NCBI RefSeq assembly: GCF_008763945.1
Contig: NZ_VTQH01000001.1
Location: 643,441 to 707,440, forward strand
Direction of reading: 5' to 3'
Length of the DNA: 64,000 bases
Origin: Microbacterium testaceum StLB037
GTDB taxonomy: Bacteria > Actinomycetota > Actinomycetes > Actinomycetales > Microbacteriaceae
Made by a program: the position numbers and the translations under genes
Notes under the pieces: generated by a model
Told to the model about the DNA's origin: nothing
The model's database searches: none
The model's input: the letters and a program-made list of their open reading frames with translations, nothing else
Part shown: piece after piece, positions 16,819 through 25,944 of the stretch
Numbering within the stretch: the stretch's first letter is position 1
Layout of the letters: every line of letters begins with the position of its first letter

Positions 16819-18146
16819 TCAGGATTTCTCGACGCTCCGCAGCTGCGAACCCACAAGGTACTGGCCCTCTGGACTCTGTTTCCGGAAAGCGACGACCGCC
16901 CGCAAATCCGTGAAGAATTGGGCGGTGGGCCCGTACTCGAGAGAGACGTCGCGAATCACAATGCACGACCCATCGTTGCTCAGGGAGCTGCCCGCGAGAC
17001 ACGGAACTCTCTTGTCAATGATCGTTAGCCACGTGTCCGATTGCTCTGTGGGTTCTTGGAACGCCGCGAAGTAGCGCCTGGCGGTCATGGGTGGCGAGAA
17101 CGCTGTAAATTCTGTCGACACCCGCGCACAGTCGCGCCCACATACGGACGCAGCGTGACGCCTCGCTTCTTCCAGCACCGGCAGAACTATCGCCTGCCTC
17201 CACCCGTGGTTCCTGGACTCCTCCTCGAGCAGTTCCTCCGCGCCACTCCACGCAGACCACACGTTGTTGCTGATCGCAGCGGCCCGTTCTGGATCTATCC
17301 GGTCGGCAACACTCATAAGAAGAAACGCCGCAACCTGGAGCTGTCGCTGTGCAGACTTAGGCCTGATGCCCTCGCGAATCAGCTGACCAGGCACCATGCT
17401 GAGCGCGTTAGCGAAAACCTCGAGCGGTTCGACGTCCCTCAAGAGAGATATCCAAGGCCTATCCTCCCAGCGATCATCTGTGTCTGCATGGAGTAAAACA
17501 CCCACCGCAAGCGTGGGATTGCCGTGACCACGGACGCAATCAGAGTGCTCCCAAAAATAGTCCAGGTCGACCGGGGAGGGCGTTTCGCCGAACTCGTCGA
17601 ACCGTTCGATGAGCAGCGTGAGTCGTTGCTGATCGCCAAGCGCTTCAGGGAGAACCCGCGCAGCGACGGTCGGGTTATTGCGTACCATCGTCGAAAGATT
17701 CTCGCGGTCCATAAGAGAGCGCGCGGAGCACGGCCAGCGGCGTTCCATTCGCGGACCCAGTCATGGCTTGAGTTAGTAAAAATTGAGTTAGTCGCGACTA
17801 CGACGACGTCGACGTCCGCGTAAGCAGACGCGTTCAAAACGGCGTCCTGGACGAGTCGCTTTCCCACCGTCCGCCGTCGCCCCTTTGACTCTAGCCACCA
17901 ACGCTCGCGAACGGTTCCACCGTTTTCCGAGGGCGAGCGGAATGAAAATTCCATGTCACGTCCGCCGTCGGCGGCGTGCACGCCCTGGGTTGTCCCGGAT
18001 CGCCAGGTCATATCGACCGCGCCCATGTCCGACAACAGACCCCAGAGCAGCTCCTCCAGCCTTTCCCCAATTAGCCGCGACCAGTCAAGGTTCGTCGCGA
18101 GCGGATCTACGCGGGTGTTCTTCGCCCCGTCGCCGTCTTCGCTCAT
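16819..18146 (-). pseudogene. PD-(D/E)XK nuclease-like (Mrr-type) gene with a frameshift
   Basis: Two overlapping frames together make one protein of about 442 residues. The first (from ATG 18146) holds LEELLWGLLSDMGAVDMTWR, then HAADGGRDMEF and RWWLESKG, the D...ExK nuclease core, and reads well to PRALLW. The protein then continues in another frame as DRENLSTMVRNNPTVAARVL and on to 16819. One missing G in the run at 17709-17710 (TGGGACCGC expected, TGGACCGC seen) explains the break. The C-terminal half is unrecognised. The gene is divergent from the RT gene and shares its lower GC. It may be a decayed defence gene, or the shift could be a base error. Confidence 0.6.
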
Positions 18147-18178
18147 CGAATCGAACCCCCTCCCCTGTCGATGATGTC

Positions 18179-18349
18179 ATGGGGGACACCCCAGTCGCCG
18201 CCTACGAAATTGCACTACTTCCAGCAACTTCAAACATTCAACCCCCATGCCTCAGCGCCCTGCTCGACCGCATGGCCACCCAGGAAGCCCGACACGACGC
18301 AGCTCCTCGCACTGCACAGGTCACTAGGATGCCCTCGGAGGAAGAATGA
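18179..18349 (+). CDS. Possible 56-residue protein coupled to the RT gene
   Basis: An open frame from ATG 18179 ending at TGA 18347-18349, which overlaps the RT start as ATGA, the usual sign of translational coupling. The product begins MGDTPVAAYEIALLPATSNI and is soluble and helical-looking. No ribosome site is seen before its ATG, and the RT gene has its own GGAGGA, so the frame may be non-coding and the interval may instead be a leader or RNA. Confidence 0.3.
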   Translation: MGDTPVAAYEIALLPATSNIQPPCLSALLDRMATQEARHDAAPRTAQVTRMPSEEE

Positions 18350-19857
18350 AAATTGACGCCGCGGTCGTCAAGAAGCTCGGGATCAGCGAAGCCGCAAAGC
18401 GAGTCGTGAGCGTGCCCCTTGACCGTCTCCCGCTCCTCATCTCGGAAAGATGCTTCGAAGGACGAGAGGGCAGACTTTCTCGGGACGTCGCGTCGGCGTA
18501 CTCATCCGGCACCTCCGTTTCATCTGAGACGTTCAGCATGCCGCGAAAGGGCTTCGGCCCCCGTCCTGTCACCTTGCTCTCGACGCGAGACCGGATTGTT
18601 TACGACGCCCTAGTGCACGAACTTCGCAGGGGCTTACCCGCCGAATCCCGTTCACCCGAAAATTGGGCCGCTTTCCGCGCCTTTGGCAAGTCGACAGGTA
18701 GGGGCTCCGCCAAGTACATAGTAAGTCTCGACATTGCTTCCATGTACGAATACGTCGATCACGCGGTATTACGACGAGAACTACTCGTTCAGACGATGGA
18801 CGTCGCACATGTGGAAGCGACCGTAGGGCTTCTCGGCGAAGCGTTTGGCGCGGGCCGGGGATTACCGCAAATGACATCGTCAAGCGACATCCTGGCTGAC
18901 GCTTATCTCGCGATTCTGGAACGCTCTCTGCGTCGTCACGGCTATCCCCTATCTCGCTATGCGGACGATTTTCGGGTATTGGCAGCGGATTGGGCGACAG
19001 CCAACCACATTATCGAACAGGCAGCGGAAGTTGCCCGCAGCATTGGGCTGGTTTTGTCTGCAGAGAAGACCTCTATTAAAAAGGCATCAAAATTTGCCGA
19101 CGAAGATGCTGAGCTTCAGCGCGTTCTCAACAAATATTTCGCGGCAGCACAGGCGGATCTAGAATCATTCGACGACTTGATGGACTGGTACGTGGAGCCC
19201 CGCGAGGCGGAACCTCTCGACGAGGAGTCCGCTATGGAGGAGGCTTTCCATCGGGTCTTGCGTGATTGGAACCGTGGTGGAACCGCCTCGGGTATACCCA
19301 GCCAGTTGGTAGCCAAAGCGTTGCGGAGTCTCCGAAACGCCGCAAACCGCATGAGCAACAAAGGATTGACGCAACTAGTTTTCATCGATCCCTTGAAGCT
19401 CAGCAGCGTGATTCTCTATCTTCGCGCCCGGCCGGAAGAAGTAGCGCATAACTGGCGGACGGCGAGGAAACTCGCAGAGATGAAGCGCCAAAGCCCCTGG
19501 GCGAAACTTTGGCTCCTCACTTACTGTTCCGAACTTCCCTATCTACCCGACAATCGGAACGCACGGTTTTTGCGAGGCTGGGCGAAGTTGCAATTGAAAG
19601 ACGGTCACGAAGTAGTGCGCGCCGAAGCAGCATGGACCCTGGCCTCCTGGGGTTTCATGTCAGAGCGCCGCATCGCCGAGTTGTTTGGATCCGCCACCTC
19701 GATCAGCCGCCCCGGCATAGCTGCCGCTTGGGGCCGTACGGGCGCTTCTGCCGCAGGGAGTCTGAGCATGGCGATCAAAGGCGCATCCCCCCTTTACTCC
19801 GACGCTTTCGAATGGGGGGGCGAGGTACGTGCCAGCGTACTTGAGCGAACCAGCTGA
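18346..19857 (+). CDS. Reverse transcriptase of the defence-associated (UG/Abi-like) type
   Basis: A 503-residue protein starting at ATG 18346 after GGAGGA. The RT palm is intact: motif 2 STRDRIVYDAL, motif A KYIVSLDIASMYEYVDH (Asp129), motif B GRGLPQMTSSSDILADAYLA, motif C SRYADDFRVL (Asp207, Asp208), motif D GLVLSAEKTSI. There is no maturase or endonuclease domain and no msr/msd-like hallmark, which argues against group II intron or retron origin. Residues about 255-503 are helical and HEAT-like (WAKLWLLTYCSELPYLPDNR, then VVRAEAAWTLASWGFMSERR), as in class 1 UG and Abi RTs. It overlaps the HEPN gene by 29 bases. Base composition is lower in GC than the flanks. Probably phage defence. Confidence 0.85.
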   Translation: MKIDAAVVKKLGISEAAKRVVSVPLDRLPLLISERCFEGREGRLSRDVASAYSSGTSVSSETFSMPRKGFGPRPVTLLSTRDRIVYDALVHELRRGLPAESRSPENWAAFRAFGKSTGRGSAKYIVSLDIASMYEYVDHAVLRRELLVQTMDVAHVEATVGLLGEAFGAGRGLPQMTSSSDILADAYLAILERSLRRHGYPLSRYADDFRVLAADWATANHIIEQAAEVARSIGLVLSAEKTSIKKASKFADEDAELQRVLNKYFAAAQADLESFDDLMDWYVEPREAEPLDEESAMEEAFHRVLRDWNRGGTASGIPSQLVAKALRSLRNAANRMSNKGLTQLVFIDPLKLSSVILYLRARPEEVAHNWRTARKLAEMKRQSPWAKLWLLTYCSELPYLPDNRNARFLRGWAKLQLKDGHEVVRAEAAWTLASWGFMSERRIAELFGSATSISRPGIAAAWGRTGASAAGSLSMAIKGASPLYSDAFEWGGEVRASVLERTS

Positions 19858-20377
19858 GGCGGCGCTTTGGGCGATCGCGAATCTCGACCCCAGTCAGCTT
19901 CATCCTGAGTTGATCGTCCTGCGTTCGGCGTCCATCGTAGAGAATTACGTCGACAAGTTGCTCGGAATGCTGACAGCCGAGTACCTGGAAGGCGAGAGCG
20001 CATTTCAAACAGCACTGAGACAGATCACACGGGAACGGCTAAGCCAAAGCTGGAACGGTCGCCGGGAATGGTTACGCGACTCATTTGAAATAGCTGTGCA
20101 GAGTGAAACGGAGGAACAGAACTTCCTACTATTAACGCAACTTCGAAATACGCTGGCACATGGACCGGAGTCCCTCACCGGCCTGCAGCGAGCGAAGCTT
20201 ACCGAGCAGCTGAACCTAGAACGAGAATTTCGGAACAAGCTAGCGGTCATAGTCGACGGGCCGAAGGTTCGCGTCTCTGTAACCACTGCCTCGAGGGCGA
20301 TAAGTGTCAGTAATGGTTACGTCCGTGCGCTCGACGAGGTTGCGCGCCCCGTCCTGATGGCGCGACGCCTTTTTTAG
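19829..20377 (+). CDS. HEPN-domain protein, partner of the reverse transcriptase
   Basis: A 182-residue protein from GTG 19829, overlapping the last 29 bases of the RT gene, so translation is coupled. The helical sequence contains LLLTQLRNTLAHGPESLTGL, in which Arg106-N-x3-His111 is the Rx4-6H catalytic motif of HEPN ribonucleases; an earlier helix is SASIVENYVDKLLGMLTAEY. AbiA-type RTs carry a HEPN domain at their C-terminus; here it is a separate protein. Its likely role is RNA cleavage leading to growth arrest when the RT senses phage. That function is inference. Confidence 0.75.
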   Translation: MPAYLSEPAEAALWAIANLDPSQLHPELIVLRSASIVENYVDKLLGMLTAEYLEGESAFQTALRQITRERLSQSWNGRREWLRDSFEIAVQSETEEQNFLLLTQLRNTLAHGPESLTGLQRAKLTEQLNLEREFRNKLAVIVDGPKVRVSVTTASRAISVSNGYVRALDEVARPVLMARRLF

Positions 20378-20453
20378 CATCCCCTGACCGGTTCTGGAAA
20401 GCCCGCTGCACGGGCGGCCAGTGGCCTCGCAGATAAGCACAAGCCCGCCCCGT

Positions 20454-20470
20454 GTAACGCCCACGTAAAC
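20454..20470 (+). promoter_or_regulatory. Candidate GlnR-type box upstream of the nitrate genes
   Basis: GTAAC-GCCCAC-GTAAAC resembles the actinobacterial GlnR consensus of gTnAc, six bases, GaAAc. It lies about 155 bases upstream of the narK start. GlnR activates nitrate assimilation in related actinobacteria, so the site is plausible. The rest of the 248-bp gap holds a C-rich stretch and no gene. Confidence 0.35.
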
Positions 20471-20625
20471 TCCCCCTCTCCCCGCTCCCCCTCCCCCGGT
20501 GAGCCACTCGTTACCTCCCCGCCCCCGACGACGCGGTCCCGGGTAATCCCTCCTCCCTACGCTGGCGGCACGTCCCGCCCATGCGGGGCGCTGCACCTCC
20601 CCCGCATCGCCCACCGGAGGACTCC

Positions 20626-22005
20626 GTGACCGTCACCGACCCGCGCCCCGAAACCGCCCACGCGCCCGCAGCCGACAGCACTCTGAAGCACCGCCCCGGC
20701 CGCTGGATCGACAGCTGGAACCCCGAAGACACCACCCAGTGGAACACCGAGGGCAAGGCCATCGCCGCCCGCAACCTGCGGTGGTCGATCTTCGCTGAGT
20801 TCCTCGGGTTCGTCGTCTGGCAGCTGTGGTCGGTCGTCGTCGTGTCGCTGCCGGCGGCGGGCTTCCAGCTGTCGACCGGTGAGATCTTCTGGCTCATCTC
20901 CATGCCGAGCCTCGTCGGCGCGACGCTGCGCATCCCCTACACGTTCATGGTTCCGCGCTTCGGCGGCCGCAACTGGACGATCGTCTCGGCCGGCCTCCTG
21001 CTCATCCCGAGCATCGGACTCGCCATCGCGGTCAGCAACCCCGCGACCCCCTTCGGCGTCCTCCTGCTCATCGCGGCCCTCGCCGGCTTCGGCGGCGGGA
21101 ACTTCGCCAGCTCGATGTCCAACATCACCTTCTTCTACCCGGCCGCGCAGAAGGGCTGGGCGCTCGGACTCAACGCCGCCGGCGGCAACCTCGGCGCCTC
21201 GGTCGCCCAGTTCGTCGTGCCCATCGTCATTACCGTCGGCGCTGCCGCGACCCTCAACCTGCCCCTCGCGGGCCTCATCTGGGTGCCGCTGATCCTCGTC
21301 GCGATGGTCGGCGCCTATTTCCGCATGGACAACCTCTCCGCCGCCAAGGCCGACATCGCGGCATCCCTCGCCGCTCTGAAAGAGCCGCACCTGTGGATCC
21401 TCGCCGTCCTCTACATCGGAACCTTCGGCTCGTTCATCGGCTTCGCCGGCGTCTTCCCCAAGCTGCTCGCCGACACCTTCCCCGAATTCAAGGGCATCGC
21501 GATCGGCACGGCGACCGTCACCCTCGCCTTCCTCGGCGCCCTCGTCGGCTCGCTCGCCCGGCCCTACGGCGGCAAGCTCGCCGACCGCTTCGGCGGCACG
21601 GTCATCACGATCGGCGCGTTCACGGTGATGGGTCTCGGCATCCTGAGCGTGATCCTCACCCTGCCGATGCAGAACTTCGCCGTCTTCCTGCTCTGCTTCC
21701 TCGTGCTGTTCGCGGCGGCGGGCATCGGCAACGGCTCGACGTACCGCATGATCCCGACGATCTTCGCCCTCAAGGCCAACGGCGGTATCGGCGCGCAGCG
21801 CAAGGCCGCCGCGGCCCTCGGCCTCATCTCGGCGATCGGCGCGTACGGCGGCTTCTTCATTCCGCAGCTGCTCGGCTTCTCGAAGACGACGTTCGGTTCG
21901 TACACCCCCGCCCTCGGCTGGTTCGCCCTCGCGTACGTCGCGTTCCTCGCCCTGACCGCCGGCGTGTACCTGCGGATGTCGAAGAAGACCGGCACCCGGA
22001 TCTGA
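20626..22005 (+). CDS. narK: Nitrate/nitrite transporter of the NarK/NasA MFS type
   Basis: A 459-residue major facilitator protein with 12 membrane segments; start GTG 20626, five bases after CCGGAGG. The nitrate signature is seen twice: GFGGGNFASSMSNITFFYPA with KGWALGLNAAGGNLG in helix 5, and AAAGIGNGSTYRMIPTIFAL in helix 11. It takes up nitrate for the assimilatory reductase encoded four bases downstream. First gene of the nitrate operon. Confidence 0.93.
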   Translation: MTVTDPRPETAHAPAADSTLKHRPGRWIDSWNPEDTTQWNTEGKAIAARNLRWSIFAEFLGFVVWQLWSVVVVSLPAAGFQLSTGEIFWLISMPSLVGATLRIPYTFMVPRFGGRNWTIVSAGLLLIPSIGLAIAVSNPATPFGVLLLIAALAGFGGGNFASSMSNITFFYPAAQKGWALGLNAAGGNLGASVAQFVVPIVITVGAAATLNLPLAGLIWVPLILVAMVGAYFRMDNLSAAKADIAASLAALKEPHLWILAVLYIGTFGSFIGFAGVFPKLLADTFPEFKGIAIGTATVTLAFLGALVGSLARPYGGKLADRFGGTVITIGAFTVMGLGILSVILTLPMQNFAVFLLCFLVLFAAAGIGNGSTYRMIPTIFALKANGGIGAQRKAAAALGLISAIGAYGGFFIPQLLGFSKTTFGSYTPALGWFALAYVAFLALTAGVYLRMSKKTGTRI

Positions 22006-22009
22006 CGCC

Positions 22010-24193
22010 ATGAGCTCCGCCGACACCCACTGCCCGTACTGCGCACTGCAGTGCGCCATGACCGTCACGCACGACAGCACCACGACGGTTGAGGGCCGCG
22101 ATTTCCCGACGAACCGGGGCGGACTGTGCGCAAAGGGCTGGACGTCGGCGGAGCTTCTGGCATCCCCCCACAGACTCCGGATGCCATTGATCCGCCGAAC
22201 CGACGGAACTCTCGCCGAGACGACGTGGGATGAGGCACTGGATGCCGTGGCTCGAGCCTTCCGCTCGACGCGCGAGACCCACGGGCCCGACGCGAACGCC
22301 ATCTTCGGCGGCGGCGGACTCACCAACGAGAAGGCCTACCAGCTCGGCAAGTTCGCCCGCGTCGCCCTCGGCACCTCGCGCATCGATTACAACGGCCGCT
22401 TCTGCATGTCGTCGGCGGCAGCGGCATCCAACCGCGCTTTCGGCATGGACCGCGGCCTCCCCTTCCCGGTCACCGACCTCGACGACGCCTCGACGATCCT
22501 GCTGCTCGGATCGAACGTCGCCGCGACCATGCCGCCCTTCCTCGCCCACCTCGCCGGGGCTCGAGCCGCGGGCGGACTCATCGTCGTCGACCCGCGCCGC
22601 TCGGCCACCGCGCGCCTCACGGAAGACGGCGCCGGCACGCACCTGCAGGCGGCTCCCGGAACTGACCTTCCGCTCCTGCTCGGCCTCATGCACATCGCTA
22701 TCGCCGAGGGCCTCGCCGAGCGCGCCTATATAGAGGAGCGCACGAGCGGGTTCGACGCCCTGCGCCGCAGCGTTTCGCCCTGGTGGCCGGAACGGACTTC
22801 CGCGACGACCGGCGTCCCGGTCGCAGACCTCAAGGCCACCGCGCGTCGCCTCGCCGCGGGACGCGCCTTCATCCTCACCGGACGCGGCGTCGAACAGCAC
22901 GTCGACGGCACCGCCACCGCGACCGCCGCGATCAACCTCGCGCTCGTGCTCGGTCTCGTGGGCAGCGAGGGCTCGGGCTACGGCACCCTCACCGGCCAGG
23001 GCAACGGACAGGGCGGACGCGAGCACGGCCAGAAGGCCGACCAGCTCCCCGGATACCGCTCCATCCGCGACCCCGAAGCCCGCCGCCATGTCGCCGGGGT
23101 GTGGGGCGTCGAGCCGGATGAGATTCCGGATGCCGGCATCCCGGCCACCGCTCTGCTCGGCGAGCTGGGTGGGCCGGTGAAGACGCTGCTGGTCGCGGGC
23201 TCGAACGTGGTCGTCTCGGCGCCCGACGTCGAGGCCGTCCGCGAGCGGCTGAAGGCCCTCCACACCCTCATCGTCTGCGACTTCTTCCTCTCCGAGACCG
23301 CGGAACTCGCCGACGTCGTGCTCCCCGTGCTGCAGTGGGCCGAGGAGGAGGGCACGATGACCTCGCTCGAGGGACGGGTGATCCGCCGTCGGCGCGCGCT
23401 ACCCGGACCCGAGGGAGCCCGCAGCGAGCTGTGGATCATGGCCGAGATCGCGCGGCGTCTGGGAGCGGCATCCACGTGGTCGATCGATCCGGCCGAGGTC
23501 TTCGACGAGCTCGCCCGCGCATCGGAGGGTGGCGTCGCCGACTACTCCGGCCTGTCGCACGCGCTGCTCGACACCGGCATCGAGGCGTACTGGCCGTACC
23601 GCTCGTCGAGCACACCGCGCCCCTTCACCCAGCGCTTCGCCCACGCCGACGGCCGCGCGCGTCTCGTGCCGGTGGACGCCACTCCCCCGACGCCCACCGA
23701 CCGCGGCGGCGAGCTGACCCTCGTCACCGGCCGCTACCTGCAGCAGTACCAGTCGGGCACGCAGACCCGCCGCGTGACCGAGCTGAACAGCGCCCGCCCC
23801 GAGGCGCGGCTGGAAATTCACCCCTCTACGGCGTCTCGGCTCGGCATCCGCGAGGGAGTCCTCGTCGCCGTCTCGAACGAGCGCGGCACCGTGCGCGCGC
23901 GGGCGAGCGTGACCACGGAGATCCGCCACGACACGCTGTTCCTGCCGTTCCACTACGCGGGCGAGGGATGCGCCAATCGGCTCACCGAAGCCATCGTCGA
24001 CCCGACCTCGGCCATGCCCGAGTTCAAGCGCACGCGGGTTCGGATCGAGGCGATCCCGGATGCCGTGCCCCCAGCGGCCCGTCACGTTGCGGCCGCGCCG
24101 GTCGTCGTGGCGGAGCACCCGGGGGTCGCGCCCGCGCTCGTCGGCGTCGCGCAACTCCGGATCTCGAACACCGAGGAGGAGACCCATGGCTGA
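22010..24193 (+). CDS. nasA: Assimilatory nitrate reductase catalytic subunit (molybdopterin oxidoreductase)
   Basis: A 727-residue cytoplasmic enzyme reducing nitrate to nitrite. The N-terminal [4Fe-4S] site is Cys8-x2-Cys11-x3-Cys15 ... Cys40 (THCPYCALQC and GGLCAKG). The molybdopterin domains include FGGGGLTNEKAYQLGKFARV and NGRFCMSSAAAA, where the cysteine is the probable Mo ligand, and TGQGNGQGGREHGQKADQLP. The C-terminal domain reads TGRYLQQYQSGTQTRRV. It has no extra C-terminal [2Fe-2S] domain; that function is supplied by the next gene, which it overlaps by eight bases. Confidence 0.94.
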   Translation: MSSADTHCPYCALQCAMTVTHDSTTTVEGRDFPTNRGGLCAKGWTSAELLASPHRLRMPLIRRTDGTLAETTWDEALDAVARAFRSTRETHGPDANAIFGGGGLTNEKAYQLGKFARVALGTSRIDYNGRFCMSSAAAASNRAFGMDRGLPFPVTDLDDASTILLLGSNVAATMPPFLAHLAGARAAGGLIVVDPRRSATARLTEDGAGTHLQAAPGTDLPLLLGLMHIAIAEGLAERAYIEERTSGFDALRRSVSPWWPERTSATTGVPVADLKATARRLAAGRAFILTGRGVEQHVDGTATATAAINLALVLGLVGSEGSGYGTLTGQGNGQGGREHGQKADQLPGYRSIRDPEARRHVAGVWGVEPDEIPDAGIPATALLGELGGPVKTLLVAGSNVVVSAPDVEAVRERLKALHTLIVCDFFLSETAELADVVLPVLQWAEEEGTMTSLEGRVIRRRRALPGPEGARSELWIMAEIARRLGAASTWSIDPAEVFDELARASEGGVADYSGLSHALLDTGIEAYWPYRSSSTPRPFTQRFAHADGRARLVPVDATPPTPTDRGGELTLVTGRYLQQYQSGTQTRRVTELNSARPEARLEIHPSTASRLGIREGVLVAVSNERGTVRARASVTTEIRHDTLFLPFHYAGEGCANRLTEAIVDPTSAMPEFKRTRVRIEAIPDAVPPAARHVAAAPVVVAEHPGVAPALVGVAQLRISNTEEETHG

Positions 24194-25751
24194 GCGTGTG
24201 GTGCTGGTGGGCTACGGCCCCGTCGGGGCGCGGCTGGTCGAGGGGCTCCTGCCCGCGGTGCGCGAGGGGCGGGTCGACCTCACTGTCGTCGGCGCCGAGC
24301 CGCACGACGTGTACAACCGGGTGCTCCTTGCCGAATATGCCGTCGGACGCATGGAGCGCGACGCGCTCGACATGAGCGACCGCCGCGTCGCCGAAGACGC
24401 GGGAGTGACGTTCGCGCTGGGAACGACGGTGGTCGGCATCGACCGCGACCTCCGGGTGGTGCGCCTGCACGATGGCATCCGGATTCCCTACGACCGGCTC
24501 GTGCTCGCCACGGGTGCGCGGGCGAACGTGCCGACGCTCGCCGGGCTCGAGCGGGCGCAGCGGCACCGATCCGCACGGCCGACCGATCCCTCCGCCCTCG
24601 ACCAGGGCACCGCGCCGCTCCCCCGCGGCGTCGTGGCCCTACGCGATCTCGCCGACGCGGAGCACGTGCGCGCGGCGGTCTCGGCCGGTCAGCGCATCGT
24701 CGTGCTCGGCGCGGGAGTGCTCGGCATGGAGCTCGCCCTGGCCGCGGCCGAAGCGGGTGCCGAGGTCGTCGTCGCATACCACTCCGCGGCCCCGATGAAC
24801 CGGACGCTGGACGAGAACGGCGGCAAAGTGCTCGCCGCCGCGGCGAGCGCGGTGGGCGTCGAGATGATGCACCACGCGCGTGCCGAGAGCATCGTGCAGC
24901 GCTACGACGACCATGGCCAGGCCTGGTTCGACGGGCTCGTGTGCGCCGACGGCAAGGTGCTCGCGGGCGACCTGCTGGTGCTGTCGTGCGGGGTCGGGGC
25001 GCGGGCGGAGTTGGCATCCATCGCGGGTCTCGCCACCTCGGCCGGCGTGCTCGTCGACGCAGCGTCGCGCTCGTGGACCGACCCGAACGTCTTCGCCATC
25101 GGCGACTGCGCGCACGTCGCCGATCCCGCCGAGGCCGACGCCGACGGCCGCGTGCCGGGAGGGCCGAGCGGACTCGTGGGCCCCGGCTGGCGACAGGCCG
25201 ACCGGCTCGCTGCGCTGTTATCGACGGGGGTCGACGTGCCCACGCCCGTCGAGCGACCGGGCGTCGTGATGCTCAAGGCCGAGCGCATCGACGTGGTCGC
25301 CGGAGGCGCTGTCGAGGCCGATCCTTTCTCGCACGCTCCCGGATGCCACGGCCCCCAGGTCACGCTCTGGGCCGACCCCGCGCGCGGCGCCTACGTGAAG
25401 CTCGTCACGGTCGAGGGGGTGCTGACCGGCTTCGTGGCGGTCGGGATGCCGCGGACCGGGGCCGAGTTGACGCTGCTCTTCGAACGCGGGTCGGAGCTGC
25501 CCGCCGACCGCTCGTCGCTGCTGCGCCTCGACGCTCCGGACGCCGGCATGGCCGTTGTGGCCGACCCCTTCGCCGCGGATGCGACCGTGTGCTGGTGCAA
25601 CGGGGTGAGCGCGGGGGCGATCCGCGAGGCGGTGTCGGCCGGGGAGCCCACGGTCGCGTGCGTGAAGGCCGCGACCCGCGCCGGCACGGGCTGCGGCGGG
25701 TGCGTCGGCCGGATCAGCGAGCTGCTGGCGCGCGAGGCCGTGCCGGCCTGA
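24186..25751 (+). CDS. nasB: FAD-dependent nitrate reductase electron-transfer subunit with BFD-type [2Fe-2S] domain
   Basis: A 521-residue NirB-N-terminus-like protein. FAD and NAD(P) folds: VVLVGYGPVGARLVEGLLP, then VVLGAGVLGMELALAAAEAG and SWTDPNVFAIGDCAHV. The C-terminal BFD-type iron-sulphur domain has CWCNGVSAGAIREAV and GTGCGGCVGRISELL. The sirohaem half of NirB is absent, so it does not reduce nitrite; it probably carries electrons from NAD(P)H to the nitrate reductase. Its ATG lies inside the 3' end of nasA. No nitrite reductase genes are in the window. Confidence 0.85.
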   Translation: MAERVVLVGYGPVGARLVEGLLPAVREGRVDLTVVGAEPHDVYNRVLLAEYAVGRMERDALDMSDRRVAEDAGVTFALGTTVVGIDRDLRVVRLHDGIRIPYDRLVLATGARANVPTLAGLERAQRHRSARPTDPSALDQGTAPLPRGVVALRDLADAEHVRAAVSAGQRIVVLGAGVLGMELALAAAEAGAEVVVAYHSAAPMNRTLDENGGKVLAAAASAVGVEMMHHARAESIVQRYDDHGQAWFDGLVCADGKVLAGDLLVLSCGVGARAELASIAGLATSAGVLVDAASRSWTDPNVFAIGDCAHVADPAEADADGRVPGGPSGLVGPGWRQADRLAALLSTGVDVPTPVERPGVVMLKAERIDVVAGGAVEADPFSHAPGCHGPQVTLWADPARGAYVKLVTVEGVLTGFVAVGMPRTGAELTLLFERGSELPADRSSLLRLDAPDAGMAVVADPFAADATVCWCNGVSAGAIREAVSAGEPTVACVKAATRAGTGCGGCVGRISELLAREAVPA

Positions 25752-25944
25752 GGCTGCGGGGCGCCACTTCCGGCGGCGGGTCGCGGCTTGCGCCCGCGGC
25801 CGGGCCAAACTCCTGAGAAACCGCGCGACCACCCACCCTGAGCACGTCCGCGGCCACCGGCATCCTGAATCTCAGGAGTTGCACCCGCCGGCCCGCCGCC
25901 TCGCGCGGCACGACTCCGAAACGCGACGGCAGTACAGTTCACGC
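25752..25944. repeat. Intergenic with a spaced 10-bp inverted repeat
   Basis: No gene. Arms AACTCCTGAG (25808-25817) and CTCAGGAGTT (25871-25880) are perfectly complementary around a 53-base spacer. It may fold in the nas transcript's 3' end and serve as a terminator, or belong to the window's set of spaced inverted words. Confidence 0.5.

Noticed and set aside
18346..20377. Group II intron or retron as explanation of the RT
   Set aside because: No maturase or HNH domain, no domain V/VI-like ending, and no msr/msd inverted repeats seen; a HEPN gene overlaps the 3' end.
22010..23263. Long minus-strand frame opposite nasA
   Set aside because: Arg/Gly/Glu-rich antisense shadow; the plus strand has the iron-sulphur and molybdopterin motifs.
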